From positions 1,302,001-1,366,000 of the forward strand of contig NZ_CP060040.1 in NCBI RefSeq assembly GCF_014211915.1: DNA of 64,000 bases, given 5' to 3'. The stretch comes from Burkholderia cenocepacia. GTDB taxonomy: Bacteria; Pseudomonadota; Gammaproteobacteria; Burkholderiales; Burkholderiaceae. Positions 35,889 through 44,487 of the stretch are shown here, one piece after another. The notes beneath the pieces were generated by a model that was not told where the DNA came from, did not search any database, and worked only from the letters and a program-made list of their open reading frames with translations. Positions within the stretch are counted from its first letter, which is position 1. Each line of letters starts with the position of its first letter. Both the position numbers and the translations under genes were made by a program.

Positions 35889-35975
35889 TGCCGCTCTCCT
35901 TGAATGGAACCATCACGACACGGATTCTGGCGCGCCGATGGCTATCAAGGAATTGCCGAACCTAGCAGATCAGCT

Positions 35976-35989
35976 ATACATTTATGTAT
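35976..35989. promoter_or_regulatory. Dyad overlapping the LysR start codon
   Basis: Perfect inverted repeat ATACAT-TT-ATGTAT whose right arm includes the LysR initiation codon (35988). An A/T-rich palindrome at this place suggests autorepression and control of the divergent NAD-binding protein gene. Confidence 0.5.
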
Positions 35990-36890
35990 GACCATCGATC
36001 TGAACTGGGAGCGCTACCGCACCTTCCTCGCGGTCCTGACGGAAGGCTCGCTGTCCGGCGCGGCGCGCGCGCTCGGCATCACGCAGCCGACGGCCGGCCG
36101 CCATGTCGCGGCGCTCGAAGCCGCGTTCGGCCAGACGCTGTTCACGCGCTCGCCGTCGGGCCTGCTGCCGACCGAGGCCGCGCTCGCGCTGCGCGGCCAC
36201 GCGGAGGCGCTGCGCAGCGCGGCGGCCGCGTTCGAGCGCGCGGCGGCCAGCCACGGCGCCGGCGTGCGCGGCATCGTGCGGATCTCGGCCAGCGACGTGA
36301 TCGCCGTCGAGGTGCTGCCGCCGATGCTCGCGCAATTGCGGCGCGACCATCCGGGGCTCGTGATCGAACTGGTGCCGACCGACCGCATCCAGGACGTGCT
36401 GAAGCGCGAGGCCGACATCGCGGTACGGATGGCGCCGCCCGCGCAGGACGCGCTCGTCGCGCGGCGCGTCGGCGAAATCGAGGTCGGGCTGTATGCGCGC
36501 GACGATTACCTGGCGCACCACGGCGCGCCCGCGACGATCGATGCGCTCGCGCATCACACGCTGATCGGCTTCGATACCGTCACGCCGTTCATTCGTTCGG
36601 CGGGGCGCGGCATGCCGCTGTGGAAGCGCGACGCGTTCGCGCTGCGTACCGACAGCAATCTCGCGCAGCTCGCGATGATCCGTGCCGGCTACGGGATCGG
36701 CTTCTGCCAGTCGGCGCTCGCGAAACGCAACGCGCGGCTCGTGCGCGTGCTGCCGGACGCGCTCGGGATGCGGCTGGAAACCTGGGTCGTGATGCACGAA
36801 GACCTGCGGACCAGCCCGCGCTGCCGGGCCGTGTTCGATGCGCTGGCCAACGGGCTGCGGGCGTATGCGGACGGTGAGGCCGCCGAGTAG
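35988..36890 (+). CDS. LysR-family transcriptional regulator
   Basis: 300 residues. HTH: YRTFLAVLTEGSLSGAARALGITQPTAGRHVAALEAAFG; effector domain follows with VIELVPTDRIQDVLKREADIAVRM. ATG 35988 is embedded in a palindrome. It is divergent from the NAD-binding epimerase-like gene, which it probably controls. The effector cannot be inferred. Confidence 0.9.
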   Translation: MTIDLNWERYRTFLAVLTEGSLSGAARALGITQPTAGRHVAALEAAFGQTLFTRSPSGLLPTEAALALRGHAEALRSAAAAFERAAASHGAGVRGIVRISASDVIAVEVLPPMLAQLRRDHPGLVIELVPTDRIQDVLKREADIAVRMAPPAQDALVARRVGEIEVGLYARDDYLAHHGAPATIDALAHHTLIGFDTVTPFIRSAGRGMPLWKRDAFALRTDSNLAQLAMIRAGYGIGFCQSALAKRNARLVRVLPDALGMRLETWVVMHEDLRTSPRCRAVFDALANGLRAYADGEAAE

Positions 36891-36921
36891 AAAGCGGTGG
36901 GCGTGAATCGCGCGGGGCGCG

Positions 36922-37242
36922 CTATTCGTAGATTTTCGCGGCGAACAGGATGTCCGCGATGCGCCGCCAAGGGTTATCGGGCACGTCGTAGAAGCGCAGC
37001 CCCTCTTCCGACGCCTCGGCCCAGTCGATCATCGCTTCCAGATACTCGCCGATCGACCGGTTTTCCCAGCCGAGCGCCGCATGGGCGTATGGCGACAGCG
37101 GCGCGTCGGCCTCGAGCTGCCGCTCCGTGTGCCAGTCATGGCCGAGCACGCGCAGGAAATGGATCAGCGAACGCTCGTCGACCACGCGCTCCAGCGCATG
37201 CTGCAGCTTCGCGGCCATCTGGTTCTTCAGTTCGTCGTTCAT
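36922..37242 (-). CDS. DUF7660-like acidic protein
   Basis: 106-residue soluble, acidic protein: VDERSLIHFLRVLGHDWHTE, WENRSIGEYLEAMIDWAEAS and PDNPWRRIADILFAAKIYE are the recognisable family blocks. The start is settled by spacing: GGGAG lies eight bases before ATG 37242 but only two before ATG 37248. It is found downstream of a LysR gene on the same strand and may be read through from it. Members are often immunity-like or of unknown function; none is assigned here. Confidence 0.75.
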   Translation of the reverse strand: MNDELKNQMAAKLQHALERVVDERSLIHFLRVLGHDWHTERQLEADAPLSPYAHAALGWENRSIGEYLEAMIDWAEASEEGLRFYDVPDNPWRRIADILFAAKIYE

Positions 37243-37286
37243 GCCCATGGCTCCCGACGTGCCGCTCGGTGTCGCGCGGCATGGTT

Positions 37287-38159
37287 TTACATCAGCAGTT
37301 GACGCGACAGCACCTCGCGCGCCTGAGTGACGGTCTCGCGTTCGCCCGGCAACGGCGGCGTCAGCGAAAACACCGCGTCCGGCAGCGGCGGCAGCCGGTA
37401 TTTCGTGCCGAGCCGCATCAGGCCGTCGCCGATCGCCGATGCGCACAGGCAACCGACGCCGAGCCCCGCCGCGAGCATCGACTGCAACCCCGCGACGCCC
37501 GACGCGCTGTGCACGAGCACGTACGGCGTGTGTTGCTCGTCGAGCGAGCGCACCGCGACCTGATGCATCATGCAGTCGTCCGGCAGCAGCACGAGCGGCA
37601 GCGGCTCGGGCAACTGCTCGGCGAGCGCGGGCGACGCGACCCACGACAGCGGTTCGCGCCGCAGCACCCAGCGTGTGTCGGCCGACGCCGGCCGGAACGG
37701 CCCGCTCGACATGTTCATCACGACGCCGAGATCGATCTGCCCGCGTGCGTGCGCCGCTTCGATCTCCGCGCTCTTCATCGCGCTCACGTGCAGGCTCAAC
37801 TGCGGGTAGCACTCGCGCAGCCGCGCCAGCATGCCCGCCACTTCATTCGTGCGGTAGTAGTCGGTGATCGCGACGCGCAGTTCGCCCTTGATCGCCTGCC
37901 CGCGCAGCTCGTCGAACGCGGCCTCGTTCAGCGCGACGATGCGCCGCGCATGCTGCAGCAGCCGCGCGCCGGCCGGCGTCGGTTCGACGCCGCGCTTGCT
38001 GCGCACGAACAGCGGCACGCCGGCGCGCGATTCGAGCTTGCGGACCTGCTCGCTGACCGTCGATTGCGACAGGTGCAGCCGCGGTGCAGCGGCCGTCAGG
38101 CTGCCCGCATCCGCGACCGCCGCGAAAGTACGCAACTGATCCAGGTCGAAACCGCGCAT
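37287..38159 (-). CDS. LysR-family transcriptional regulator
   Basis: 290 residues. HTH: LDQLRTFAAVADAGSLTAAAPRLHLSQSTVSEQVRKLESRAGVPLF, followed by LVRSKRGVEPTPAGARLL-type linker and effector domain. GAGGA precedes ATG 38159. It is divergent from a DHA2 drug-exporter-type gene, and the 147-base gap carries an 8-bp-arm dyad close to the LysR start, so it most likely controls the exporter. Confidence 0.9.
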   Translation of the reverse strand: MRGFDLDQLRTFAAVADAGSLTAAAPRLHLSQSTVSEQVRKLESRAGVPLFVRSKRGVEPTPAGARLLQHARRIVALNEAAFDELRGQAIKGELRVAITDYYRTNEVAGMLARLRECYPQLSLHVSAMKSAEIEAAHARGQIDLGVVMNMSSGPFRPASADTRWVLRREPLSWVASPALAEQLPEPLPLVLLPDDCMMHQVAVRSLDEQHTPYVLVHSASGVAGLQSMLAAGLGVGCLCASAIGDGLMRLGTKYRLPPLPDAVFSLTPPLPGERETVTQAREVLSRQLLM

Positions 38160-38170
38160 CGTCGTTCCTC

Positions 38171-38193
38171 ATCCATCGAATAACCCGATGGAT
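38171..38193. promoter_or_regulatory. LysR-type operator upstream of DHA2 exporter
   Basis: ATCCATCG-N7-CGATGGAT is a perfect dyad of 8-bp arms, 12 bases upstream of the LysR start and 114 bases before the transporter. It has the T-N11-A spacing of LysR boxes within it. Confidence 0.6.
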
Positions 38194-38306
38194 GCTACCA
38201 CTCTTTCCCGCTTTTCCGAACCATGGGCGATGCCCAGAATAAGGGGTCAACGGCCTGGTTGCGTCGATCGCCTATCGGGCCCTCATTCTTTGGATCTGCT
38301 TTCATC

Positions 38307-39767
38307 ATGACGAACAATACCCTCGCCCCCTGCGCACCAGCCTGCGCGGCCGCCGCGGCGACGCCGCGCAGCCATCATGGCTGGGCGCTCGTGGTCCTGC
38401 TGGTCGGCGCCATTCTGCCGCCGCTCGACTACTTCATCGTGAATCTCGCGCTCCCGGCCATTCGCGACGGCATCGGCGCGCGCCAGGCCGAGTTGCAGCT
38501 CGTCGTGTCGGCCTATGCATGCGCGAACGCGGTCGTCCAGATCACCGGCGGGCGGCTCGGCGACCTGTACGGACGCAAGCGCATGTTCATGATCGGCATG
38601 GCCGGCTTCGTGCTCGCGTCGACGCTGTGCGGGCTCGCCGGCAACGGCACGGTGCTCGTCGGCGGCCGCGTGCTGCAGGGCCTGTTCGCCGCGATCCTCG
38701 CCCCCCAGGTGCTCGCGACGATCCGCAGCGTGTTCAGCCCGCAGGAACAGGTGCGCGTGATGGGCTTCTACGGGTTCGCATTCGGCCTCGCGGCCGTGAT
38801 CGGCCAGCTCGGCGGCGGCGCGCTGATCAGCCTGCATCCGTTCGGGCTCGGCTGGCGCGCGATCTTCCTCGTCAATCTGCCGATCGGCATCCTGGCGCTG
38901 ATCGGCAGCTGGCGCTTCATCCCGGAAAACCGCGCGCCGCGCGGCCAGCGCATCGACGTGCCGGGTACGGTGCTGATGTCGCTGTTCCTGCTGATGCTCG
39001 TGTACCCGCTCACGCACGGTCGGGAAGCCGGCTGGCCGCTGTGGATGATCGCGTGCGGCGTCGGCGCGCTGCCGATGCTCGGCGCGCTGCTCGCGGTCGA
39101 AGCGCGCCGGCTCGCGCGCGGCCACGATCCGCTGCTCGACGTGCGGCTGCTCCGCAACCCGGTCGTCGCGCTCGGGCTCCTGCTCGCGTTCCTGTTCTAT
39201 ACGCTGAGCGCGTTCTTCCTGAGCTACGGGATCTATCTGCAGGGCTGCCTGAACTGGTCGCCGCTCGCGTCCGGGTTCGCGATCCTGCCGCTCGGGCTCG
39301 GCTTCCTCGCGAGCCCGCTGCTGACGACGCGCCTCGTCGCCCGCTTCGGCGGGTATCGCGTGCTCACGCTCGGCTTCGCGATGCTCGCGGCCGGCGTCGC
39401 GATCGCCGCCGCGCTCGCCCGCGACGGTGCGCCGGGGCCCGGCTTCTATGCGGGCATCGCGGCGATCGGCATCGGGCAAGGGCTCGTGCTGCCGTCGGTC
39501 GTGCGGATCGTACTCGCGGAAGTCGATGCGGCCCGCGCGGGGGTCGCGTCAGGGATGGTCAGCGCGATGCTGCAGATCGGCGCGGCGGTCGGCGCCGCGA
39601 CGATCGGCGGCGTGTTCTTCGCGCGGCTCGGCGTGCATCCGGCCGCGCTCGATTACGTGCAGGGCTTCAGGGCGTCGATGTTCACGCTGACGATCGTGCT
39701 GCTGGGCTGCGTCGCGCTGTCGATGGCGCTCGGGCCGCTGCATCGGCGGCTGCATGCGGATGCGTGA
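38307..39767 (+). CDS. DHA2-family 14-TM major facilitator (multidrug/solvent exporter type)
   Basis: 486 residues with about 14 predicted transmembrane segments. LDYFIVNLALPAIRDGIGA is the TM1 motif D1 of DHA2 proteins, GRLGDLYGRKRMFMIGM is motif A, and GRVLQGLFAAILAPQVLATI is motif B. Likely an H+-driven efflux pump. ATG 38307 is used because the upstream in-frame extension is poor. Divergent LysR gene with dyad is the likely regulator. Confidence 0.9.
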   Translation: MTNNTLAPCAPACAAAAATPRSHHGWALVVLLVGAILPPLDYFIVNLALPAIRDGIGARQAELQLVVSAYACANAVVQITGGRLGDLYGRKRMFMIGMAGFVLASTLCGLAGNGTVLVGGRVLQGLFAAILAPQVLATIRSVFSPQEQVRVMGFYGFAFGLAAVIGQLGGGALISLHPFGLGWRAIFLVNLPIGILALIGSWRFIPENRAPRGQRIDVPGTVLMSLFLLMLVYPLTHGREAGWPLWMIACGVGALPMLGALLAVEARRLARGHDPLLDVRLLRNPVVALGLLLAFLFYTLSAFFLSYGIYLQGCLNWSPLASGFAILPLGLGFLASPLLTTRLVARFGGYRVLTLGFAMLAAGVAIAAALARDGAPGPGFYAGIAAIGIGQGLVLPSVVRIVLAEVDAARAGVASGMVSAMLQIGAAVGAATIGGVFFARLGVHPAALDYVQGFRASMFTLTIVLLGCVALSMALGPLHRRLHADA

Positions 39768-39778
39768 CAGCTGACGTG

Positions 39779-39796
39779 GACGGTGCCGGCACCGTC
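39779..39796. terminator. Palindrome after DHA2 transporter gene
   Basis: GACGGTGCCGGCACCGTC is a perfect 18-bp palindrome (seven-bp stem, four-base loop) 12 bases after the transporter stop, between convergent genes. No T-tract, so a terminator only by position. Confidence 0.35.
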
Positions 39797-39859
39797 AATC
39801 CAGGCCCGGAAACGGGCATGGCGCATGCGCGGCGTGGCGGCTCGCCGGCCTCCTCCGGT

Positions 39860-40114
39860 TTACCGGTGAGGCTCGCGCTGTGCGTGCCGCGCCTCCCATT
39901 CGGCCAGTTCGACGCGATAGCGCGCGAGCGCCTCGTCGTAAAGATCGAAGACGCACGGCGAGCAACCGCTGTTGCAGCAGTCTTCCAGTTCGGGTTGGAC
40001 AGGCGGGGTCGGGCGGGGATCGTCGACGGACGGATCTCCGGAAGCTTGGTTCGGCACGGCGTGGTCCGGTAATGTGGAGTGGTCAGTATAGGGCGATCCG
40101 GGCCGCCGCCGCAT
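39860..40114 (-). CDS. Oxidoreductase-like domain protein, Cys-rich small protein
   Basis: Up to 84 residues. The C-terminal half PELEDCCNSGCSPC followed by VFDLYDEALARYRVELAEW is the short 'oxidoreductase-like' domain also found in mitochondrial proteins, with four Cys as a possible metal or disulfide site. The N-terminal half is Pro-rich and unstructured. The start is uncertain: ATG 40114 gives 84 residues, GTG 40057 gives 65, and neither has a clear Shine-Dalgarno. Function of the family is unknown. Confidence 0.7.
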   Translation of the reverse strand: MRRRPGSPYTDHSTLPDHAVPNQASGDPSVDDPRPTPPVQPELEDCCNSGCSPCVFDLYDEALARYRVELAEWEARHAQREPHR

Positions 40115-40217
40115 TCGGCAGGCCGGCGGGTCGCCGACGAACGCATCCGTCATGGCGCGCTCGCCGCATGCGGCACGCCGCTGCGCTCGCCCATTTCGAC
40201 CCCACAGGAGCCGCACG

Positions 40218-40640
40218 ATGGCCGAAGCCGTGAATCCCCCGGAAGTCTGGGCGCCGTTCGGCGCGTTTTCGATGGCCGTGATCCAGGGCGACGGCCGGAT
40301 CGTGCATCTGAAGGGACAGGTCGCGCTCGACCGCGACGGGCAGGTAGTCGGCGCCGGCGACATGCGCGCCCAGGTCCGGCAAACGCTCGACAACATCCGC
40401 GACGTGCTGGCCGCGCTGGGCGGGCAGATGCGCGACGTGATCTCGCTCGTCCATTACGCCACCGACATCGATGCGTTCATGCAGGCCGGCGACATCCGCA
40501 AGACCTACTTCGCCGAACCCTATCCGGTGACGACGACCGTCCAGGTCGAACGTCTCTACCATCCCGACCTGCTGATCGAGATCGCAGCCATCGCCGAGAT
40601 TCCGCTGGCGCGGTTTCGTCGGCCCGAGAGGGCCGCGTGA
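40218..40640 (+). CDS. RidA family protein (YjgF/YER057c/UK114)
   Basis: 140 residues. The RidA core is visible: LKGQVALDRDGQVVGAGDMRAQVRQTLDNIRDVLAALGG, VHYATDIDAF and PVTTTVQVERLYHPDLLIEIAAIAEI. The canonical substrate Arg of RidA is in the segment equivalent to PARxxV; here TTVQVERL lacks it, so it is probably not a classic imine deaminase. CAGGAG precedes ATG 40218. It stands alone. Confidence 0.88.
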   Translation: MAEAVNPPEVWAPFGAFSMAVIQGDGRIVHLKGQVALDRDGQVVGAGDMRAQVRQTLDNIRDVLAALGGQMRDVISLVHYATDIDAFMQAGDIRKTYFAEPYPVTTTVQVERLYHPDLLIEIAAIAEIPLARFRRPERAA

Positions 40641-40658
40641 AAGGCCTCGGGCCCGCGT

Positions 40659-40695
40659 AAAAACGCGCGCCGGTCACGGCTTTCCCGACCGGCGC
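40659..40695 (-). terminator. Rho-independent terminator for creBCD
   Basis: Nine-bp stem GCGCCGGTC/GACCGGCGC (40667-40675 with 40687-40695) followed, on the minus strand, by GCG and a run of five T. It lies about 25 bases after the creD stop. Confidence 0.75.
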
Positions 40696-40719
40696 TCGCG
40701 CTTGCCTGCACCCGCTCGC

Positions 40720-42108
40720 CTACTTCGCCGGCGCGCCCGGCTTCACCGCTCCCGGCTTGTCGGCCAGCGGCTGCCACGCGGCGCCAAGCGAATACCAGTC
40801 GACGCGGCGCGTGAGCGTCATGATGCCGGCAAGGATCGCGAACAGCAGCAGCGAACCGAGCATCAGCGCATTGTCTTCCGACAGCAGCAGCCCGTAGAGC
40901 GCCGCGTACAACATCGCAAGCAGCACGGTGAACGTCGCGCCGCGCTTCACGCTGTGCAGCACGAACGACAGGTAGAAGCCGAGCAGCCCGATGCATGCGC
41001 CGCTCGCCGCGAGATACGCATAGCCGAACGCAATATGCTCGGACAGGCTCAGCAACAGCAGGAAGAACAGCGCGAGCGACAAGCCGACCAGCGTGTACTG
41101 GATCGGGTGAATGCGCAGCCGCTTCACGAGCTCGTACATGAAGAAGCTCGCGAACGTGAGCATCACGAACAGCGCACCGTATTTCGTCGCGCGTTCGGCC
41201 TGCAAATAGACGTTCACGGGTTCGATCACCGATACCGACGCCATCTCGATCTCGCCCCCGCCGTTGCCGGACGCCACTTGCTCGCGCGCCTTCGTGTTGA
41301 ATGACGTCACGTGCCAGTTGCTGGCGAAGCCGCGCGCATCGATCGTGCGCTCCGCCGGCAGGAACTCGCCGCCGAAGCTCGGATGCGGCCACGTCGATTT
41401 CAGCGAGAAGTCGTTCTGATCGCCCACCGGCGCGAACGCGACCGATTCGGCGCCCGCCAGCGGCAGGCCGATGCTGAACGGCACGACCGTCGCCCCGGCG
41501 TTTGCCTCCGCCAGCGCCGTGAGATCGACGTTCGCATGCACGCCCTGGCGCAGGCTGTCGAGCCGCGTGCCCTGCTCCACGTCGATCCGCTTGCCGCCGA
41601 TGCGCAGGTCGGGCTGCGCCTTCAGCCCCCGCAGGTCGCCGATGCCGAGCGCGACGTATGCGCCGTCGATCTTGAAGCTCACGTGGCCGTCGGCCTCCGG
41701 CAGCTTCTTCAGGTCCGGCAGCGGCAGCATGCCCGTGATCCGGCTGTCGAGTCCGTACACGAGTGCCTTGTGAATACCGCGATAGCGCACGCTGACCGCC
41801 AGCGTGCCGTCGACCTTCAGCGTCTTGGGGAACACGAATAGCCGTTTCGTCTCGCTTTTCAGGCTGGTTTTCGCCTTGCCGCCGGCCCGCGCGTCGTCGC
41901 TCACGCGCGTGACTTCCGTGTAACGGACGACGAGCACCGGCCCCGTCACCGTCTGCGGCCCCGCGTAGCTCGCCCAGATGCTCTGCAGCGCACTCTGCCG
42001 GTAATCGGCGCGTTCCCGCACGATGCTCTGGACCATCTGCAGCGGGATCAGGATCGCCAGCGCGAGAAACGCGGTGATCATGGACTTGAACAACAGAACT
42101 CGATTCAT
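40720..42108 (-). CDS. creD: Cell envelope integrity protein CreD
   Basis: 462-residue inner-membrane protein. One N-terminal helix (LFKSMITAFLALAILIPLQMV) is followed by a large periplasmic domain (about 30-320) and about five C-terminal helices, with ALFVMLTFASFFMYELVKRLRIHPIQYTLVGL typical of CreD. In enterobacteria and Pseudomonas CreD is the main CreBC target, linked to envelope stress and beta-lactam response. Here it follows creC after 103 bases carrying phased CreB tags, so it has its own CreB-controlled promoter. Confidence 0.92.
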   Translation of the reverse strand: MNRVLLFKSMITAFLALAILIPLQMVQSIVRERADYRQSALQSIWASYAGPQTVTGPVLVVRYTEVTRVSDDARAGGKAKTSLKSETKRLFVFPKTLKVDGTLAVSVRYRGIHKALVYGLDSRITGMLPLPDLKKLPEADGHVSFKIDGAYVALGIGDLRGLKAQPDLRIGGKRIDVEQGTRLDSLRQGVHANVDLTALAEANAGATVVPFSIGLPLAGAESVAFAPVGDQNDFSLKSTWPHPSFGGEFLPAERTIDARGFASNWHVTSFNTKAREQVASGNGGGEIEMASVSVIEPVNVYLQAERATKYGALFVMLTFASFFMYELVKRLRIHPIQYTLVGLSLALFFLLLLSLSEHIAFGYAYLAASGACIGLLGFYLSFVLHSVKRGATFTVLLAMLYAALYGLLLSEDNALMLGSLLLFAILAGIMTLTRRVDWYSLGAAWQPLADKPGAVKPGAPAK

Positions 42109-42156
42109 TGCTGGCAGGTACCGGAGTAGAAGGTACGTTCAGCATGAGCGGCCCCG

Positions 42157-42205
42157 GTGAAGGGCGATTGAAGCCGGCGTGAAGCGAATGTGTGGCGAGC
42201 GTGAA
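42157..42205 (-). promoter_or_regulatory. Phased CreB-binding tags in front of creD
   Basis: On the minus strand TTCAC occurs at an exact 11-base period: top-strand GTGAA at 42157 and 42179, a one-mismatch TTGAA between them at 42168, and a further GTGAA at 42201 two periods on. The known cre tag is TTCAC-N6-TTCAC, i.e. the same 11-base period. Confidence 0.7.
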
Positions 42206-42211
42206 GCGCGG

Positions 42212-43663
42212 TCAGCCGGCCGACGGCAGCGTGAGCGTCGCGCACGCGCCGCCTTCCGCGCGATTCGCAAGCGCGACCTGGCCGCGATGCAGCATCGCGA
42301 CTTCGCGGACGAAACACAGCCCGAGGCCTGTGCTGCGATCCTGTCCGTCGGGCCGCGGCAGCGAATAGAAGCGTTCGAACACGCGCGACAGCGCATAGTC
42401 GGGCACGCCGGGGCCGTCGTCGTCGACGCGCACGACCGCGACGTGCGCCCGCCCCGCCGGCTGCCGCTCGAGCGCGATCCGGATCGTGCTGCCTTGCGGC
42501 GCGAAATCCAGCGCGTTGTCGAGCAGGTTGCCGAGCGCCTGCCGCAGCAGGAACGGATCGCCGTCGACGACCGCGGGATCGGCCGCATCGCTCGCATCGA
42601 TCCGCAGGCTCACGCCGCGCTGCCGCGCGCGCGGCTCGATATCGTCGACGAGCTGTTCGAGCACCGGCCGCAGCGCGACCGGCTCGTGCACCGACAGCCG
42701 CTGCTTCTGCTCGACCTCGGCCAGCGCGAGCAGCTTGCGGATCATCTGTTCGAGGCGGCCGGCCTGACGGCGGATGTTCTCGGTGAAGCGCCGGCGGTTC
42801 GCGACCGGCATGTCTTCCTGCAACAGTTCGGCTGCACCACTGATCGCGGCCAGCGGGCTTTTCATCTCGTGCGTGAGCGTGTGGATGTAGGTTTCGACGT
42901 ACTGGCGGTCTTCCAGCCGCTGATGCATGCTTTCCACCGCGCGCCCGAGCTCGGCCAGTTCGTTTGCGCCCTGCAGCGGCATCGACGCGCGCTCGCCGGC
43001 CGCGATCGCGCGCGCATAGCGCTGCAGGCGCCGCAACCCGAGCACCAGCCACCACGTGCACGCGGCGCCGATCAGGATCGCGCCGCCCATCAGCAACGCG
43101 CCGTACAGCATGATCTTGCGCTGGCTGCGCGCGATGAACGGCGCGACCGTCTGGTTCGGTTTCGCGATCGTCAGCACGCCGATGATCTCGTTGCCGCGCC
43201 GGATCGGCGCCGCCACGTGCATCACGGTGCTGCCGTCGTCGTTCGGATCGCTGCGCGTGCTGCGCGCGCCGTATTCGCCGCGCAGCGTCCGGTACACGTC
43301 GTTCCAGCGCGAATAGTCCTGCCCGAGCGCGCTGCCGGACGAGTCGTAGCGCACGATGCCGTGCGCGTCGGTGATGTAGAGGCGGTAGCCGATCGCGTTC
43401 TTCTGGATACCCCACACGTTCGCGCTGACCGGGCGCTCGTGCAATTTCCCGAGTTGCCGCGCGAATGTGCCGTCGGCGATGTGCCCGTTCGCCATGTCGT
43501 CGGCCGCCAGCGTCGCCAGCACCTGCGCGGTATCGACGAGCGTGTCCTCCATCGCTTCGCGCACGCCGGGCTTCACCTCCTGCACGAACACGCGCAGCGT
43601 GATCAGCGCGGCCAGGCCGACGATCAGGAAAAAGCCGAAGAAGATGCGCAGGCCGATATGCAT
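42212..43663 (-). CDS. creC: Two-component sensor histidine kinase CreC
   Basis: 483 residues. TM1 (about 7-27), periplasmic sensor region with SANVWGIQKNAIGYRLYITD and RGNEIIGVLTIAKPNQ typical of CreC, TM2 (about 186-210), HAMP, phosphoacceptor His in HTLTHEMKSPLAAI (His 265), N-box NLLDNALDFA and G-boxes DDDGPGVPD and STGLGLCFV. It starts 15 bases after creB ends. Phosphorylates CreB. Confidence 0.92.
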   Translation of the reverse strand: MHIGLRIFFGFFLIVGLAALITLRVFVQEVKPGVREAMEDTLVDTAQVLATLAADDMANGHIADGTFARQLGKLHERPVSANVWGIQKNAIGYRLYITDAHGIVRYDSSGSALGQDYSRWNDVYRTLRGEYGARSTRSDPNDDGSTVMHVAAPIRRGNEIIGVLTIAKPNQTVAPFIARSQRKIMLYGALLMGGAILIGAACTWWLVLGLRRLQRYARAIAAGERASMPLQGANELAELGRAVESMHQRLEDRQYVETYIHTLTHEMKSPLAAISGAAELLQEDMPVANRRRFTENIRRQAGRLEQMIRKLLALAEVEQKQRLSVHEPVALRPVLEQLVDDIEPRARQRGVSLRIDASDAADPAVVDGDPFLLRQALGNLLDNALDFAPQGSTIRIALERQPAGRAHVAVVRVDDDGPGVPDYALSRVFERFYSLPRPDGQDRSTGLGLCFVREVAMLHRGQVALANRAEGGACATLTLPSAG

Positions 43664-43678
43664 GGGCGGTGCCGCTCG

Positions 43679-44398
43679 TTACGGTTGCAGCGAATAACCC
43701 ATGCCGCGATGCGTGCGGATCGGGTCGCGCTCGGGATCGATCGCGCGCAGCTTGGCGCGCAGCGTCTTGATGTGCGTGTCGACCGTGCGGTCGGCCGAAT
43801 CGAGCGCCTCGTGCCACACGAGATCCATCAATTGTTCGCGCGAGTAGATGCGCCCCGGATGCCGGACCAGCAGCGCCATCAGCCCGAATTCGTAGCGCGT
43901 GAGGTCCAGCGCGTGGCCGAGCCACGACACGCGCGCGCCGTCGGTGTCGAGCGTGAAGCCGGAGGCGACCGGTGCAGGCGCGTCGGCCGAGGTGGGCGTG
44001 GGTGCGGGCGCCGGTTCCGGTGCGGCCGTCCGGTGAAAGCGGCGCAGGATCACGCGGACCCGCGCGGCCAGTTCGCGCGGCGAAAACGGCTTGACGACGT
44101 AATCGTCGGCGCCGATCTCGAGCCCGACGATCCGGTCGATCTCGTCGTGCCGCGCGGTCAGGAAGATCACCGGAATATCGGTGAACGTGCGCAGCCGCCG
44201 GCATACCTCGAAACCGCTGAGGTCCGGCAGGCCGACATCGAGCACCACGAGATCGAAATGCGTGTCGCGCAGGCGGTCGAGCGCCGCCTGCCCGAGCGTG
44301 CAGTGGACGGTCTGCATGCCGTCGGTGCCGAGTGCATAGACGATCGTGTCCGCGATCGCCTGTTCGTCTTCGACGATCAGGATGGTGGGCTGAGTCAT
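43679..44398 (-). CDS. creB: Two-component response regulator CreB
   Basis: 239 residues, OmpR/PhoB class. Receiver with acidic pair EDE (10-12), phosphoacceptor Asp 54 in LVVLDVGLPDLSG and Lys in YVVKPFSPRELAAR; an Ala/Pro-rich linker (about 122-143); C-terminal winged helix with LTRYEFGLMALLVRHPGRIYSREQLMDLVW. ATG 44398. First of creB-creC-creD; controls creD by the tags at 42157-42205. creA is not in this cluster. Confidence 0.93.
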   Translation of the reverse strand: MTQPTILIVEDEQAIADTIVYALGTDGMQTVHCTLGQAALDRLRDTHFDLVVLDVGLPDLSGFEVCRRLRTFTDIPVIFLTARHDEIDRIVGLEIGADDYVVKPFSPRELAARVRVILRRFHRTAAPEPAPAPTPTSADAPAPVASGFTLDTDGARVSWLGHALDLTRYEFGLMALLVRHPGRIYSREQLMDLVWHEALDSADRTVDTHIKTLRAKLRAIDPERDPIRTHRGMGYSLQP

Positions 44399-44417
44399 GG
44401 TCTCAGGTTCGGGTCTC

Positions 44418-44466
44418 GGGTTCCGGCCGTGCAAGCCGGTGCGACATTGTACGCACGGCCGAACCC
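44418..44466. repeat. Long inverted repeat between SDR gene and creB
   Basis: GGGTTC-C-GGCCGTGC (44418-44432) pairs with GCACGGCC-GAACCC (44453-44466): 14 bp with one bulged C and a 20-base loop. It lies between the SDR stop and creB start, both minus strand, and may end the SDR transcript. No T-tract. Confidence 0.55.
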
Positions 44467-44487
44467 GGCGAGCCCTCCTCCGGCGTA

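Noticed and set aside
40720..44398. Search for creA or a beta-lactamase next to creBCD
   Set aside because: None found; upstream is an SDR gene and downstream a terminator and a RidA gene.
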